Position numbers and translations under genes: made by a program. Shown here piece after piece: positions 7,486 through 15,265 of a DNA stretch of 25,480 nt (position 1 is its first letter; every line of letters starts with the position of its first letter). Origin of the DNA: Ruminococcus sp. UBA3767 (GTDB taxonomy: Bacteria > Bacillota > Clostridia > Oscillospirales > Ruminococcaceae). Below the pieces are notes generated by a model. That model saw nothing but the letters and a program-made list of their open reading frames with translations. It was not told the DNA's origin and did not search any database. The DNA is taken from contig DFFV01000073.1 in the NCBI GenBank assembly GCA_002371625.1, forward strand, positions 1-25,480, written 5' to 3'.

Positions 7486-9567
7486 TTATGCGTCAGCCTT
7501 CTTAACATAAGGCGCAAGTATCTCCTTAACGTCAAGCCCTATGGTGATAGTTCCGTCACCCAGTATCGAGCAGCCGCTCATTCCTGCTTCTTTCAGCGGA
7601 AAATCCGAAAGCAGCGGCGAAAACGGCTTAACAACTATCTGCTGGTCGGCAATTATGCTGTCGGCAAACAGCACCGCACTTGCATCACCCTCGCTGCAAT
7701 AGAGCATTATACCGCTCTCAATATCCTCAACTGCATCTGCAATGTTAAAATGCCTGTTCAGCCTTATCAGCGGAAGGCACATCTCACGCAGCATTATAAA
7801 CTCGTTGCCGTCGGGGTCCTTGATGTAGTTTTCCTGCTTGCAGGAGAAAGCCTCGTGTATCGCCGTTATCGGCACGGAAAGGCTGTTTTTTCCCACCTGT
7901 ACGCTAAGTACATCTATTATCGAAAGCGAAAGCGGTATCCTTATCGTGAATACCGAGCCGACTCCGAACTGCGAATCTACCAGCAGCTTTCCGCCGACCT
8001 TTTCAATGTTCTTCTTAACAACGTCCATTCCAACGCCACGCCCCGAGTATTCCGTTATCGTTTCGTTGGTGGAAAAGCCTGCTGCGATCGTAAAGGCATA
8101 GACCTCCTTGTCGGTGTATTCGCTCTCGGGCTTGGTCAGCAAGCCGTTTTTCTTCGCCTTGGCAAGTATCTTTGCCCTGTCCATACCCGCTCCGTTGTCA
8201 CGGCAGGAGATGACCACCTCTCCCGAATCGTACCCTGCCGAAAGCGTTACCGTAGGCGGCTCGGTCTTTCCTGCCGCAGCTCGCTCCTCGGGCGTTTCAA
8301 TGCCGTGGTCAACAGCGTTTCTTGTAATATGCATCAAAGGATCGTTGAGTATATCAACTATGCTCTTGTCCACCTCGGTCTCCTCGCCCACAAATTCAAG
8401 CGTAACGCCTTTTTTGAGCTTCTGGTTCATATCCCTTATAACCCGGTTCATCTTCTGGAACGCTGTCGAAACAGGCACCATTCTTATGCTCATTACCGAG
8501 TCCTGCAATTCGTCCGTCAGCTTTTTCAGCTCTCTTGCCGATTTGTTGAATCTGTCAAGATTGGCGCTTATCCCTTTAAGATCGGGGCTTGAGGTAACGC
8601 TGCCCTGTGTTATAACGATTTCCGCCACCAGATCAAGCAGCTGATCCAGCTTTTCAAGATTGACAGTGATAAGGCTCTGCTCATGCTTTGGCGCAGCCTT
8701 TTTGGGTGCCTGCTTTGCCGCAGGAGCAGCCTCGGCCTTTGCCTGTTCAACAGCCTTTTCCGCCTGCTCGGGTGTCGGGGCAGCTGCCGCAGGAGCCTGT
8801 GCAGCCGCTGTCTTTTCGGGCTTGTGGAGCTGCTCGGCTTTTTCAACGTTTATCCCGTCCTCAAGAAACTCCAGTACCTTCTTCGCATCGTCCGTTATCA
8901 GCTTTATAATAAGCCCGTGAGCCTTTATCTCATCGTCCGCCTCGTCGGCATCAAGATCCTCCGGCAAAGTCGATGTCACCTCTGCTATCTGTCCAAGTCC
9001 CCTCAGCAGAACAAAGCCTCTTGCCGAGGGCATCGCACAGTTCTCCTGATATGTCACCTTGTAGGTCAAAATGCTCTCGTCCTCGTCATCGGGGAAAAGG
9101 TGCGAAATATCCTCCGCCTGCGCCTGTGCGCCCTGTGCCTGCGCAGGAGCGCTCTCTCCCTTCATCTGCGCCGCAAAAGCGTGTATCCTGCCCTCCAGCT
9201 CGGAAAAGTCCGTCAGCGGTATATCATCATCGTTAATGTTGTCCAGCTCACCCTTCAGGCTGTCGGAGCTTGCGAATAAGAGTTCATAAAGCCCCGGCTT
9301 ATCGTATTTCACCTCGGGATCGTCACGAATGATATAAAACAGGTCCTCCACAGCGTGCGCCAGCGTGGACATATTCTGCAAGCCCATCATTGCCGCCGAA
9401 CCCTTTATCGTGTGCATCGTTCTGAATATCTCGTTTATATCCTCCGTACCGATAGTGTCCTCCTGCTCGGTGCGCATAAGGATATCGTCCAGCTTTTCAA
9501 GCAGATCGCCCGTTTCAAAAACGAACATATCCAGCATACTTTCCATTCCTGCTTCAAATTTGGGCAT
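7486..9567 (-). CDS. cheA: Chemotaxis histidine kinase CheA
   Basis: Seen: 693 residues with a full class domain order. P1/HPt is at about 1-130 with phospho-accepting H52 in MHTIKGSAAMMG. A P2-like CheY-docking domain at about 165-245 is followed by an Ala/Pro/Gln-rich linker (250-297). The P3 dimerisation helix pair is at about 298-365. The P4 ATPase has the N box HITRNAVDHGIE (413-424), G1 DNGAGM (457-462), F box GFSTNETITEYSGRG and G2 GVGMDVVK. A CheW-like P5 domain is at about 548-690. Role: autophosphorylates under receptor control and passes phosphate to CheY/CheB. Start: ATG 9567 lies 11 nt after AAGGAG; an upstream GTG at 9579 overlaps that site and is unlikely. Context: downstream of two PH-domain membrane protein genes, upstream of cheW. 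Confidence 0.95.
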   Translation of the reverse strand: MPKFEAGMESMLDMFVFETGDLLEKLDDILMRTEQEDTIGTEDINEIFRTMHTIKGSAAMMGLQNMSTLAHAVEDLFYIIRDDPEVKYDKPGLYELLFASSDSLKGELDNINDDDIPLTDFSELEGRIHAFAAQMKGESAPAQAQGAQAQAEDISHLFPDDEDESILTYKVTYQENCAMPSARGFVLLRGLGQIAEVTSTLPEDLDADEADDEIKAHGLIIKLITDDAKKVLEFLEDGINVEKAEQLHKPEKTAAAQAPAAAAPTPEQAEKAVEQAKAEAAPAAKQAPKKAAPKHEQSLITVNLEKLDQLLDLVAEIVITQGSVTSSPDLKGISANLDRFNKSARELKKLTDELQDSVMSIRMVPVSTAFQKMNRVIRDMNQKLKKGVTLEFVGEETEVDKSIVDILNDPLMHITRNAVDHGIETPEERAAAGKTEPPTVTLSAGYDSGEVVISCRDNGAGMDRAKILAKAKKNGLLTKPESEYTDKEVYAFTIAAGFSTNETITEYSGRGVGMDVVKKNIEKVGGKLLVDSQFGVGSVFTIRIPLSLSIIDVLSVQVGKNSLSVPITAIHEAFSCKQENYIKDPDGNEFIMLREMCLPLIRLNRHFNIADAVEDIESGIMLYCSEGDASAVLFADSIIADQQIVVKPFSPLLSDFPLKEAGMSGCSILGDGTITIGLDVKEILAPYVKKADA

Positions 9568-9597
9568 TTTATCTTTCACTCCTTTTCAAAGGGCTGT

Positions 9598-11103
9598 TTA
9601 TGCTTTGTTAAGGTCACCCGTCACATCAAAACCGTTGTTTTTCAGTATCTCCAGCGTGCGCTTGTATTTTACTCCCGCAACCTTGTGGCATCGGGATCTT
9701 TCTCCCGTGGTGTAGAAAAGCACCGTGCAGTTGCCCGATATCCGTGAAAACGGGTCCTGCCTTACCTTGACCTTGGTTATCCTCTCTTTTTTGAGCGCAA
9801 TCTTGTGAAAGGTATACCAGCGGCAATAGCACAGCGTTACATTATCGCCCTTGAATCCCAGCGAGGTAAAAAACGCCGCCGAGAATTTTACCACTGCCAT
9901 CCACAAAAGCGGCAGCGCCAGCATCACTGCGATAAAAACTATCTGCTCTCGCTTGTGCGGAAAAAAGCGTATCATCACCGCACCTGCCGCCGACGGCATC
10001 ACAGCCGCTATCAGCGGTATTATCACATATCCCACTATATTTGCCTTGCCCGTTTTCACCTGCGCCTTGCAAAGACTGTATTCCGGCGCAAGCATTTTAG
10101 CCGAGGCAACGGCATCCTTGAGCGTTGTTATCGGTATCAGCGCCGATATTTCCTTTCTGCGCTTGCCGTAACCCGTACACCCGACCTCTACCGAGCATAT
10201 CCTGAATATCCTCATCAGGAACGACTGCGTAAAATCGAGGTAGTTTATATATCTCCTGCACAAAAGGTGGTGCCTGCGTGAGCCTTTTCCGCTCCTTATG
10301 CGCAAATGCTCATCGCCCGGCTTGCAGGTGAACGCCCAGTGCCTGAGCAGGTTCGATACGAACGACATCAGCCACACAAGCCCTATCAGCGAGCCTGCCG
10401 CCAGAAAGTATATCCATATCCCCGAGCTTTCTATTATCTTTATCTGCGAGTTTACCTCGTCTATCAGCCTTCTGCTCATCTCATCATCGGTTATCCTGTA
10501 AGCCTGGTAAAGTATCGTCAGCAGCACCACCGCACCCGATACCGCCGATGTGAACAGCAGTGAAAATATAAACATCTGTCTTTTTCTCGCCTTGAAGACG
10601 AACCCCGGCTGAGTCCTTACGTTGTTTGAGATAAGGTGGTATATCTCCATAGCTCTTGATTTGGTCAGGTCTATGCGTATATCCGAGGACTGAAAGCACT
10701 TTGCATCGGTGTCTATATATACCTCGCAGGAGTGTACCAGATACGAGAACGGTCCCTGGCACAGCGAAAGCGAGGCTATGTGCTCAAAGAATACCACCGT
10801 TCTTGTCATTCCAAGAAAGCCCGTGTGTGCGATTATCCTGTCATTTCCCAGCTCAAAATATATCGTAGCCCAGCGCACGAATGCAAATGCGAATATCGCA
10901 ATGATTATCACCAGGTCAAACCAGTTTGTATCCAGCCATGCCGCAATATCAAAGCTCGAAGCGATAAGGTATTTTGCCAGCGATAAAAGCAGCAGCCACA
11001 GGTATCTTGTGGTGTATTTTATTATCTTTATCGGGTGCTGCCTGAAAGAAAGGAACTCCTTTGCCTTGCTTTTCAGCTCCCTTGCCGATTCAGCCGCCCT
11101 CAT
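9598..11103 (-). CDS. Membrane protein with bacterial PH (bPH2/DUF304) domains, YdbT-like
   Basis: Seen: 501 residues. Hydrophobic segments lie near 32-52, 62-82, 176-200, 230-255, 355-378 and 385-408, in pairs. Each pair is followed by a soluble stretch of roughly 80 residues resembling a bPH2 domain, with the recurring pattern of a strand-rich start such as ELGNDRIIAHTGFLGMTRTVV (three units, near 83, 260 and 410). Known: B. subtilis YdbT has the same design of three bPH2 modules with paired membrane helices and is encoded next to a single-module YdbS; their role is not firmly established. The start codon overlaps the stop of the upstream gene (ATGA), which indicates translational coupling. 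The gene ends 30 nt before cheA, making a physical or regulatory link to the chemosensory kinase plausible but unproven. Confidence 0.8.
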   Translation of the reverse strand: MRAAESARELKSKAKEFLSFRQHPIKIIKYTTRYLWLLLLSLAKYLIASSFDIAAWLDTNWFDLVIIIAIFAFAFVRWATIYFELGNDRIIAHTGFLGMTRTVVFFEHIASLSLCQGPFSYLVHSCEVYIDTDAKCFQSSDIRIDLTKSRAMEIYHLISNNVRTQPGFVFKARKRQMFIFSLLFTSAVSGAVVLLTILYQAYRITDDEMSRRLIDEVNSQIKIIESSGIWIYFLAAGSLIGLVWLMSFVSNLLRHWAFTCKPGDEHLRIRSGKGSRRHHLLCRRYINYLDFTQSFLMRIFRICSVEVGCTGYGKRRKEISALIPITTLKDAVASAKMLAPEYSLCKAQVKTGKANIVGYVIIPLIAAVMPSAAGAVMIRFFPHKREQIVFIAVMLALPLLWMAVVKFSAAFFTSLGFKGDNVTLCYCRWYTFHKIALKKERITKVKVRQDPFSRISGNCTVLFYTTGERSRCHKVAGVKYKRTLEILKNNGFDVTGDLNKA

Positions 11104-11570
11104 TGAGCGTCCTCCCCGGTCATCTGCCGCTGTATCGCATCTTCTATCATTTTCGATACCTCTTTGGCCTGCCTTGTCGTAACAAACGGCATAATGCTCT
11201 TTGACCCGGGCGAGTTGAGCACCACAAAATTGAATCCCGTCAGCACGCTCAGCGGAGTCGTCACCGTTGTAACGCTCATCACCGAGCTGAGCGGCACCAG
11301 CTGATGTGAAAAAAGAATAAATCCCTTTCTCAGCCGCACGTTATCCTGCGTTACCTCGTATTTTGCCACCAGCACATATATCGGGAACACCGTGACCGCA
11401 ACGATTATCAGTGAAGCCCAGGTCATATCTATTATTATCAGCACGTTCTGCGGAACAAATCCGCTTATCGCTTTAAGTCCGCTTTTAAAAGCCGTGTGCA
11501 GCGCAAATGCAAACACAAAGAACCACAGCACTGTTCTTTTGCAAGCCTTATAGGTTTTTGCCTGTGCCAT
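11100..11570 (-). CDS. Small membrane protein with bacterial PH domain, YdbS-like
   Basis: Seen: 156 residues. Two hydrophobic helices lie near 13-30 and 43-68, followed by one bPH2-type domain (about 69-145) that starts with the usual YEVTQDNVRLRKGF pattern and ends in a helix KEVSKMIEDAIQ. This is the standard YdbS length and layout. It shares a 4-nt ATGA overlap with the larger PH-domain gene, the same order as ydbS-ydbT in Bacillus. Start: ATG 11570 with GGAGG 10 nt upstream. It is the first gene of the operon running through cheA, cheW, mtnA and mtaD. No clear promoter was found in the 79-bp gap to the divergent symporter gene. Confidence 0.78.
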   Translation of the reverse strand: MAQAKTYKACKRTVLWFFVFAFALHTAFKSGLKAISGFVPQNVLIIIDMTWASLIIVAVTVFPIYVLVAKYEVTQDNVRLRKGFILFSHQLVPLSSVMSVTTVTTPLSVLTGFNFVVLNSPGSKSIMPFVTTRQAKEVSKMIEDAIQRQMTGEDAQ

Positions 11571-11649
11571 AGCAAGCTCTCCTCCGACCTGAATTTTTAT
11601 CGCTCCCGCATCATAGAATTTCTACTAACCAAGCGAAAGGAGCATTCAT

Positions 11650-12990
11650 TTGAAAACTGCCTTCAACAATAGTATTATTACCACTTTTTCCTCGCTATCC
11701 TCACTCAGCGGGTTTATCTGGGGGTTCCCCGTGCTTATGCTTATCCTTGTCACCTCGCTGGTGCTATCGGTAAAGCTGCGTTTTGCACAGCTCCGCCTGC
11801 TGCGTCTTGCCGCAGATATCCGCCGCTGGTGTAAACGTGCAGGTCCCGGCGGCACAAGCGCATTTTCCACCGCACTTGGCGCAACAGTCGGCACAGGCTC
11901 TGTAACAGGCGTAGCCGTAGCCCTTTATACAGGCGGTGCAGGCTGCATATTCTGGATGTGGGTATCTGCCCTGCTGGGAATGTGTCTGTCCTATTGTGAA
12001 AACTATCTCGCAGCAGTTTTCTCTGCCGATAAACAGCTTTCACAAAAGGGCAGCGGTGCATTGTGCTATCTTTATCATCTCGCAGCTCCGCTTGCCGTGA
12101 GCTATTCTCTGTTCTGCGTGCTTTCCTCTCTTGGCATGGGCAACATGGCTCAGGTCTCCTGCGCAGTCACCGCCGCCTCTGAGGGCTTTGGCATTGACCG
12201 TGACCTGTGCTCCTTTGCAGTTGTAGTTTTTTGCGCCTTTGCCGCCGCAGATAAAAAGCGCTGCGCAAAAATATGCGGCTTTCTCGTGCCAATAGCCTCG
12301 GTTATTTTCATCGGTGCAAGCCTGCTCGTTATCCTCTCTCACCCTTTAAAAACAGCCTCTGCGATCGGTGAGATATTCAAATGTGCGTTCAGCTTTCGCT
12401 CCTGGGCAGGCGGTTCGTTCAGCGCATTTTTCATGTCCGTGTGCATCGGCGGTCTGCGCCACGGCGCATTTTCGCACGAAGCAGGTCTTGGCACTACCTG
12501 CGCCGTCCACTGCGGCTGCGGCATAAAAGATGCTCAGCAGCAGGGCAAGCTCGCCATGGCTGAGGTTTTCATCGACACAATGGTAATCTGTACCCTTACG
12601 GCGCTTGTTATCCTCACCTCAGGCACCGACTATTCCTCCTCGCCCGACGGCACTGTGACCGTAGCCAACGCATTTTCGTCCTTTTTTGGCAACAAGGCTG
12701 CGGGCAGGTCATTCACCTGCCTGTGCCTCGTTCTGTTTTCGCTTTGCACCCTTTCGGGCTGGTTCTTCATCGGCGAAAGCGCCTTTTGCTCGCTTTTTCG
12801 CAAAGGCTCCACGCCCTACGCCGTCATCTACGTTCTCTCCGCCTTTGTGGGAACACGCTTCACCCTGCGCACCGTCTGGGATCTGAGCGATATTTTCAAC
12901 GCCCTTATGGCTATCCCTAATCTCACGGGTGTGCTTGTCCTTTCAAAGCATATCCTTCCGCCTAAATTTCGCCGCTTGCGTGGCGTGTAA
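11650..12990 (+). CDS. Sodium:amino acid symporter, AGCS (alanine/glycine) family
   Basis: Seen: 446 residues, strongly hydrophobic with about ten membrane segments. Family signatures are PGGTSAFSTALGATVGTGSVTGVA (66-89), then GGAGCIFWMWVSALLGM, and later GGLRHGAFSHEAGLGT, the diagnostic re-entrant region of AGCS proteins. The usual TVGTGN core reads TVGTGS here. Role: imports alanine, glycine or a similar small neutral amino acid with sodium. Start: TTG 11650 with AAAGGAG 7 nt upstream; no better ATG is present before the first helix. The gene faces the replication fork, is divergent from the PH-domain operon, and its last 29 nt overlap the 3' end of the convergent fumarase gene. Confidence 0.9.
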   Translation: MKTAFNNSIITTFSSLSSLSGFIWGFPVLMLILVTSLVLSVKLRFAQLRLLRLAADIRRWCKRAGPGGTSAFSTALGATVGTGSVTGVAVALYTGGAGCIFWMWVSALLGMCLSYCENYLAAVFSADKQLSQKGSGALCYLYHLAAPLAVSYSLFCVLSSLGMGNMAQVSCAVTAASEGFGIDRDLCSFAVVVFCAFAAADKKRCAKICGFLVPIASVIFIGASLLVILSHPLKTASAIGEIFKCAFSFRSWAGGSFSAFFMSVCIGGLRHGAFSHEAGLGTTCAVHCGCGIKDAQQQGKLAMAEVFIDTMVICTLTALVILTSGTDYSSSPDGTVTVANAFSSFFGNKAAGRSFTCLCLVLFSLCTLSGWFFIGESAFCSLFRKGSTPYAVIYVLSAFVGTRFTLRTVWDLSDIFNALMAIPNLTGVLVLSKHILPPKFRRLRGV

Positions 12991-13804
12991 CATGGCAGCC
13001 CACGTTGACCGCCACAGGCAGCCCTGCAATATGCGTCGGTGCCTGTTCAATGTTCACCGCAAGGCAGGTCTGTGTTCCGCCAAAGCCCTGCGGACCGATA
13101 CCGAGCCTGTTTATCCTATCAAGCATCTTTTGCTCGAGCCCTGCGTAAAGCTCCTTTGGATTTCTCACGCTTACATCTCTGCAAAGCGCTTTTTTTGCAA
13201 GCAGCGCACAGCTTTCAAAATCTCCGCCTATGCCCACTCCGATAACTATCGGCGGGCAGGGGTTTGAGCCTGCCTGAGCACACACCTGCGTCACCCAGTC
13301 GATGATCTCCTCCTGCGTAACGCTTGGCGTCATCATTTTCAGCTGCGACATATTCTCGCTGCCAAAGCCCTTTGGTGCAACGGTTATCTTCACCTTATCG
13401 CCCTTTGCAAAGGTTATGTGCACCACAGGCGGCGTGTTGTCGCCCGTGTTCACTCTTTCCAGCGGATCGGAAACTATCGAGCATCTCAGCCTGCCGTCGA
13501 TATATCCCTGCGAAACGCCCTTGCACAGCGCCTCGTTTATATCTCCGCCGACAAAGCAGACCTCCTGTCCGACCTCCATGAAAATGACTGCCATTCCCGT
13601 ATCCTGACAAATAGGTATGGTCTGCTCCTCAGCGACCTTGATATTCTCGATTATATCGCCAAAAACGTTCTTTCCCACAGGGGACTTTTCCTTCTGCGCA
13701 TTTGCGCAGATACACTCCTGCATACTTTTGGGAAGATACAGATTAGCCTTTATGCAAAGCTCCTTTACCAGCTCCTGCACTTTTTCAACATTGACCTCAC
13801 GCAT
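12962..13804 (-). CDS. Class I (4Fe-4S) fumarate hydratase, alpha subunit
   Basis: Seen: 280 residues, complete. Likely cluster ligands are C66 in PICQDTG, C183 in NPCPP and C270 in VGCHV. APKGFGSENMS (143-153) and GIGGDFE are family hallmarks. Known: two-subunit class I hydratases (fumarase or L(+)-tartrate dehydratase type) need this alpha subunit plus a separately encoded beta subunit, which usually follows directly. Here the gene ends inside the tail of a convergent symporter gene, so no beta subunit follows. Context: 18 nt downstream of punA and apparently co-transcribed with it. Start: ATG 13804 with GGGAG 10 nt upstream. Fumarase is the likelier activity, because tartrate dehydratase cannot be excluded from one subunit. 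Confidence 0.9.
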   Translation of the reverse strand: MREVNVEKVQELVKELCIKANLYLPKSMQECICANAQKEKSPVGKNVFGDIIENIKVAEEQTIPICQDTGMAVIFMEVGQEVCFVGGDINEALCKGVSQGYIDGRLRCSIVSDPLERVNTGDNTPPVVHITFAKGDKVKITVAPKGFGSENMSQLKMMTPSVTQEEIIDWVTQVCAQAGSNPCPPIVIGVGIGGDFESCALLAKKALCRDVSVRNPKELYAGLEQKMLDRINRLGIGPQGFGGTQTCLAVNIEQAPTHIAGLPVAVNVGCHVTRHASGEI

Positions 13805-13822
13805 ATAACTATTACTCCCGTC

Positions 13823-14644
13823 TTACTTTATCTGTGCACAAAAACTTTTTATAAGGTCAGCCATTCTCTGCGCCGAGAGCTTTGAAGCTTTCTGAACGTC
13901 CTCGTGTGAAAGCTCCGCTTCACCAAGACCTGCCGCAGGATTAGAAACGAACGAAAGTCCGCACACCTTCATACCTGCGTGTCTTGCGGCGATAGCCTCG
14001 CACGCTGTTGACATTCCCACAACATCAGCACCCAGCATTCCTGCCATTCTCACCTCGGCAGGCGTTTCAAAGGATGGACCTGTGAACTGTAAATAAACGC
14101 CTTCTTTAAGCGTGATGTTTTCCTTTTGTGCGACATTTTTCATTATCTCTCTCATTTTGCCGTCATAGACCTCGGTCATATCGGGAAATCTTACGCCCAG
14201 CTCGTCAACATTCGGGTTTATCAGCGGATTAGGCACAAACGTTGCAATGTGGTCTGTCAGCAGAACTATATCACCTGTTTTGAAGTCCTTGTTCACACCG
14301 CCTGCGGCATTTGTCAGAATAACACTTTCAACGCCCAGCATCGCCATAAATCTTATCGGCAGAACTACTTCCTCCATGCTGTAGCCCTCGTAATAGTGTA
14401 TCCTGCCCTGCATACACATAACAGGAACGTCGCTTATGTAGCCGAAAATAAACTGTCCTGCGTGTCCTTCGACTGTTGACATCGGGAAGCCGCTTATATC
14501 CGTAAACGAACAGCTGTAAACGCTCTGCATCCTATCAGCCATATCGCCCAGTCCCGAGCCGAGAACGATACCGACCTTAGGAGCAAATCCTATTTTTGAG
14601 CTTATTTTTTCCGCATAGCTGCGAAGCCTTTCGTAATCATACAT
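13823..14644 (-). CDS. punA: Purine nucleoside phosphorylase, trimeric type
   Basis: Seen: 273 residues, normal length. Motifs in order: VGIVLGSGLGDM (phosphate loop), STVEGHAGQF, RIHYYEGYS, ILTNAAGGVN, FTGPSFETPAE (the Glu that binds the purine is near 200), and GLSFVSNPAAG, whose Asn marks 6-oxopurine preference in trimeric PNPs. Role: phosphorolysis of inosine or guanosine to base plus ribose-1-phosphate. Context: with the deaminase at 4634-5914 it could also cleave 5'-methylthioinosine or 5'-deoxyinosine, feeding MtnA; this is inference and the genes are in separate units. It has a strong promoter at 14758-14786 and a leader of about 107 nt with a hairpin. The Shine-Dalgarno is weak (AGGA about 9 nt before ATG 14644). 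Confidence 0.93.
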   Translation of the reverse strand: MYDYERLRSYAEKISSKIGFAPKVGIVLGSGLGDMADRMQSVYSCSFTDISGFPMSTVEGHAGQFIFGYISDVPVMCMQGRIHYYEGYSMEEVVLPIRFMAMLGVESVILTNAAGGVNKDFKTGDIVLLTDHIATFVPNPLINPNVDELGVRFPDMTEVYDGKMREIMKNVAQKENITLKEGVYLQFTGPSFETPAEVRMAGMLGADVVGMSTACEAIAARHAGMKVCGLSFVSNPAAGLGEAELSHEDVQKASKLSAQRMADLIKSFCAQIK

Positions 14645-14695
14645 ACTTTTTTCCTGCCTTTCTTTTTGGTTTTTGGTTTAGTTAACACAGTTGAT

Positions 14696-14731
14696 AGGTC
14701 TGTTTTTGTGCAAATCGTACAACTCAGACCT
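14696..14731 (-). promoter_or_regulatory. Hairpin in the punA leader
   Basis: Within the roughly 107-nt leader, AGGTCTG (14731-14725) pairs perfectly with CAGACCT (14702-14696), and part of the loop can pair further (TTGT with ACAA). It is not followed by a T tract, so it is not a terminator. I do not recognise it as a known purine riboswitch. Confidence 0.4.
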
Positions 14732-14757
14732 GTTAAGGGCATAAATTGCTACTGTAT

Positions 14758-14786
14758 ATTTTACAATAAAATTGTTAATATGTCAA
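14758..14786 (-). promoter_or_regulatory. Promoter of the punA-fumarase unit
   Basis: On the - strand, consensus TTGACA (14786-14781), a 17-nt spacer, then TAAAAT (14763-14758). Transcription should begin near 14751. Confidence 0.8.
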
Positions 14787-15151
14787 CACCGCCGCCGTAG
14801 CGACGGTTCGCAATTTCCTCGCCCTGAGTTTTGCGCATAATTCTCGTTTTGCTTGGCTCGGGGCAATGCTTCCCGTGATAAACCTGCATTTAAACTCACT
14901 TCACAAAAATCTTCGCACTGCTCCGGATTTTTCAGGAATATGTAAGGCATCTGCTGTCCCTATTCGCAAAACTACTTATTTCAGGTCGCTTTGCAAAAAT
15001 GTTGATTTTCTTTCCGGTCGAGCGGCAGGAAAAAAGGTATCTCTTGGCGTAGCAGCGAGCTTGTCGAGCAGCGTCTTGCACTCTCACTCCTTGCGCACTA
15101 CATATTGAGTTGGGGGCGGCAAAAGATAGGTGAGGGGAAAGAGGATCCCAA
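14787..15151. other. Gene-poor intergenic stretch
   Basis: No convincing gene is seen here. Short open frames exist on both strands, but none has a plausible start, recognisable protein or neighbour logic. The stretch at about 15000-15120 is more GC-rich and sequence-distinct (it includes TGTCGAGCAGCGTCTTGC). It may be an interspersed repeat or a decayed element, but only one copy is in the window. A small perfect hairpin CCGT-AGCG-ACGG is near 14797-14808. Confidence 0.45.
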
Positions 15152-15189
15152 GCGCAGCATAGCTGCGCCCTTGATTTACAATGAGACAT
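15152..15189 (+). repeat. Dispersed palindromic repeat, copy B
   Basis: Second copy of the unit at 3031-3068: the perfect palindrome GCGCAGC-ATA-GCTGCGC (15152-15168) and the flank CCTTGATTTACAATG. Its placement repeats copy A: 17 nt left of the hairpin (15206-15244) that terminates a - strand operon. Confidence 0.75.
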
Positions 15190-15205
15190 TAAATGCGTAG
15201 TTTTG

Positions 15206-15244
15206 CAACAAAAAAAGCGCAGCTGAATGCTGCGCTTTTTGTTG
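15206..15244 (-). terminator. Intrinsic terminator after jag
   Basis: On the - strand CAACAAAAAGCGCAGC pairs with GCTGCGCTTTTTTTGTTG around a 5-nt loop, with the T run forming part of the lower stem. It starts 21 nt after the jag stop codon and closes the rpmH-rnpA-yidD-yidC-jag series. Confidence 0.88.
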
Positions 15245-15265
15245 TTATCTGAATTGTCGGTGCTC

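Noticed and set aside
7483..8592. A 369-residue open frame on the + strand
   Set aside because: It lies wholly antisense to cheA, whose motifs are clear. The translation is Arg/Tyr/Cys-rich with no recognisable domain, as expected from a codon-biased shadow frame.
11650..13804. Fumarase beta subunit hidden beside the alpha subunit
   Set aside because: The sequence downstream of the alpha gene is the symporter on the other strand, and the reverse frames there show no beta-subunit motifs. Upstream is punA.
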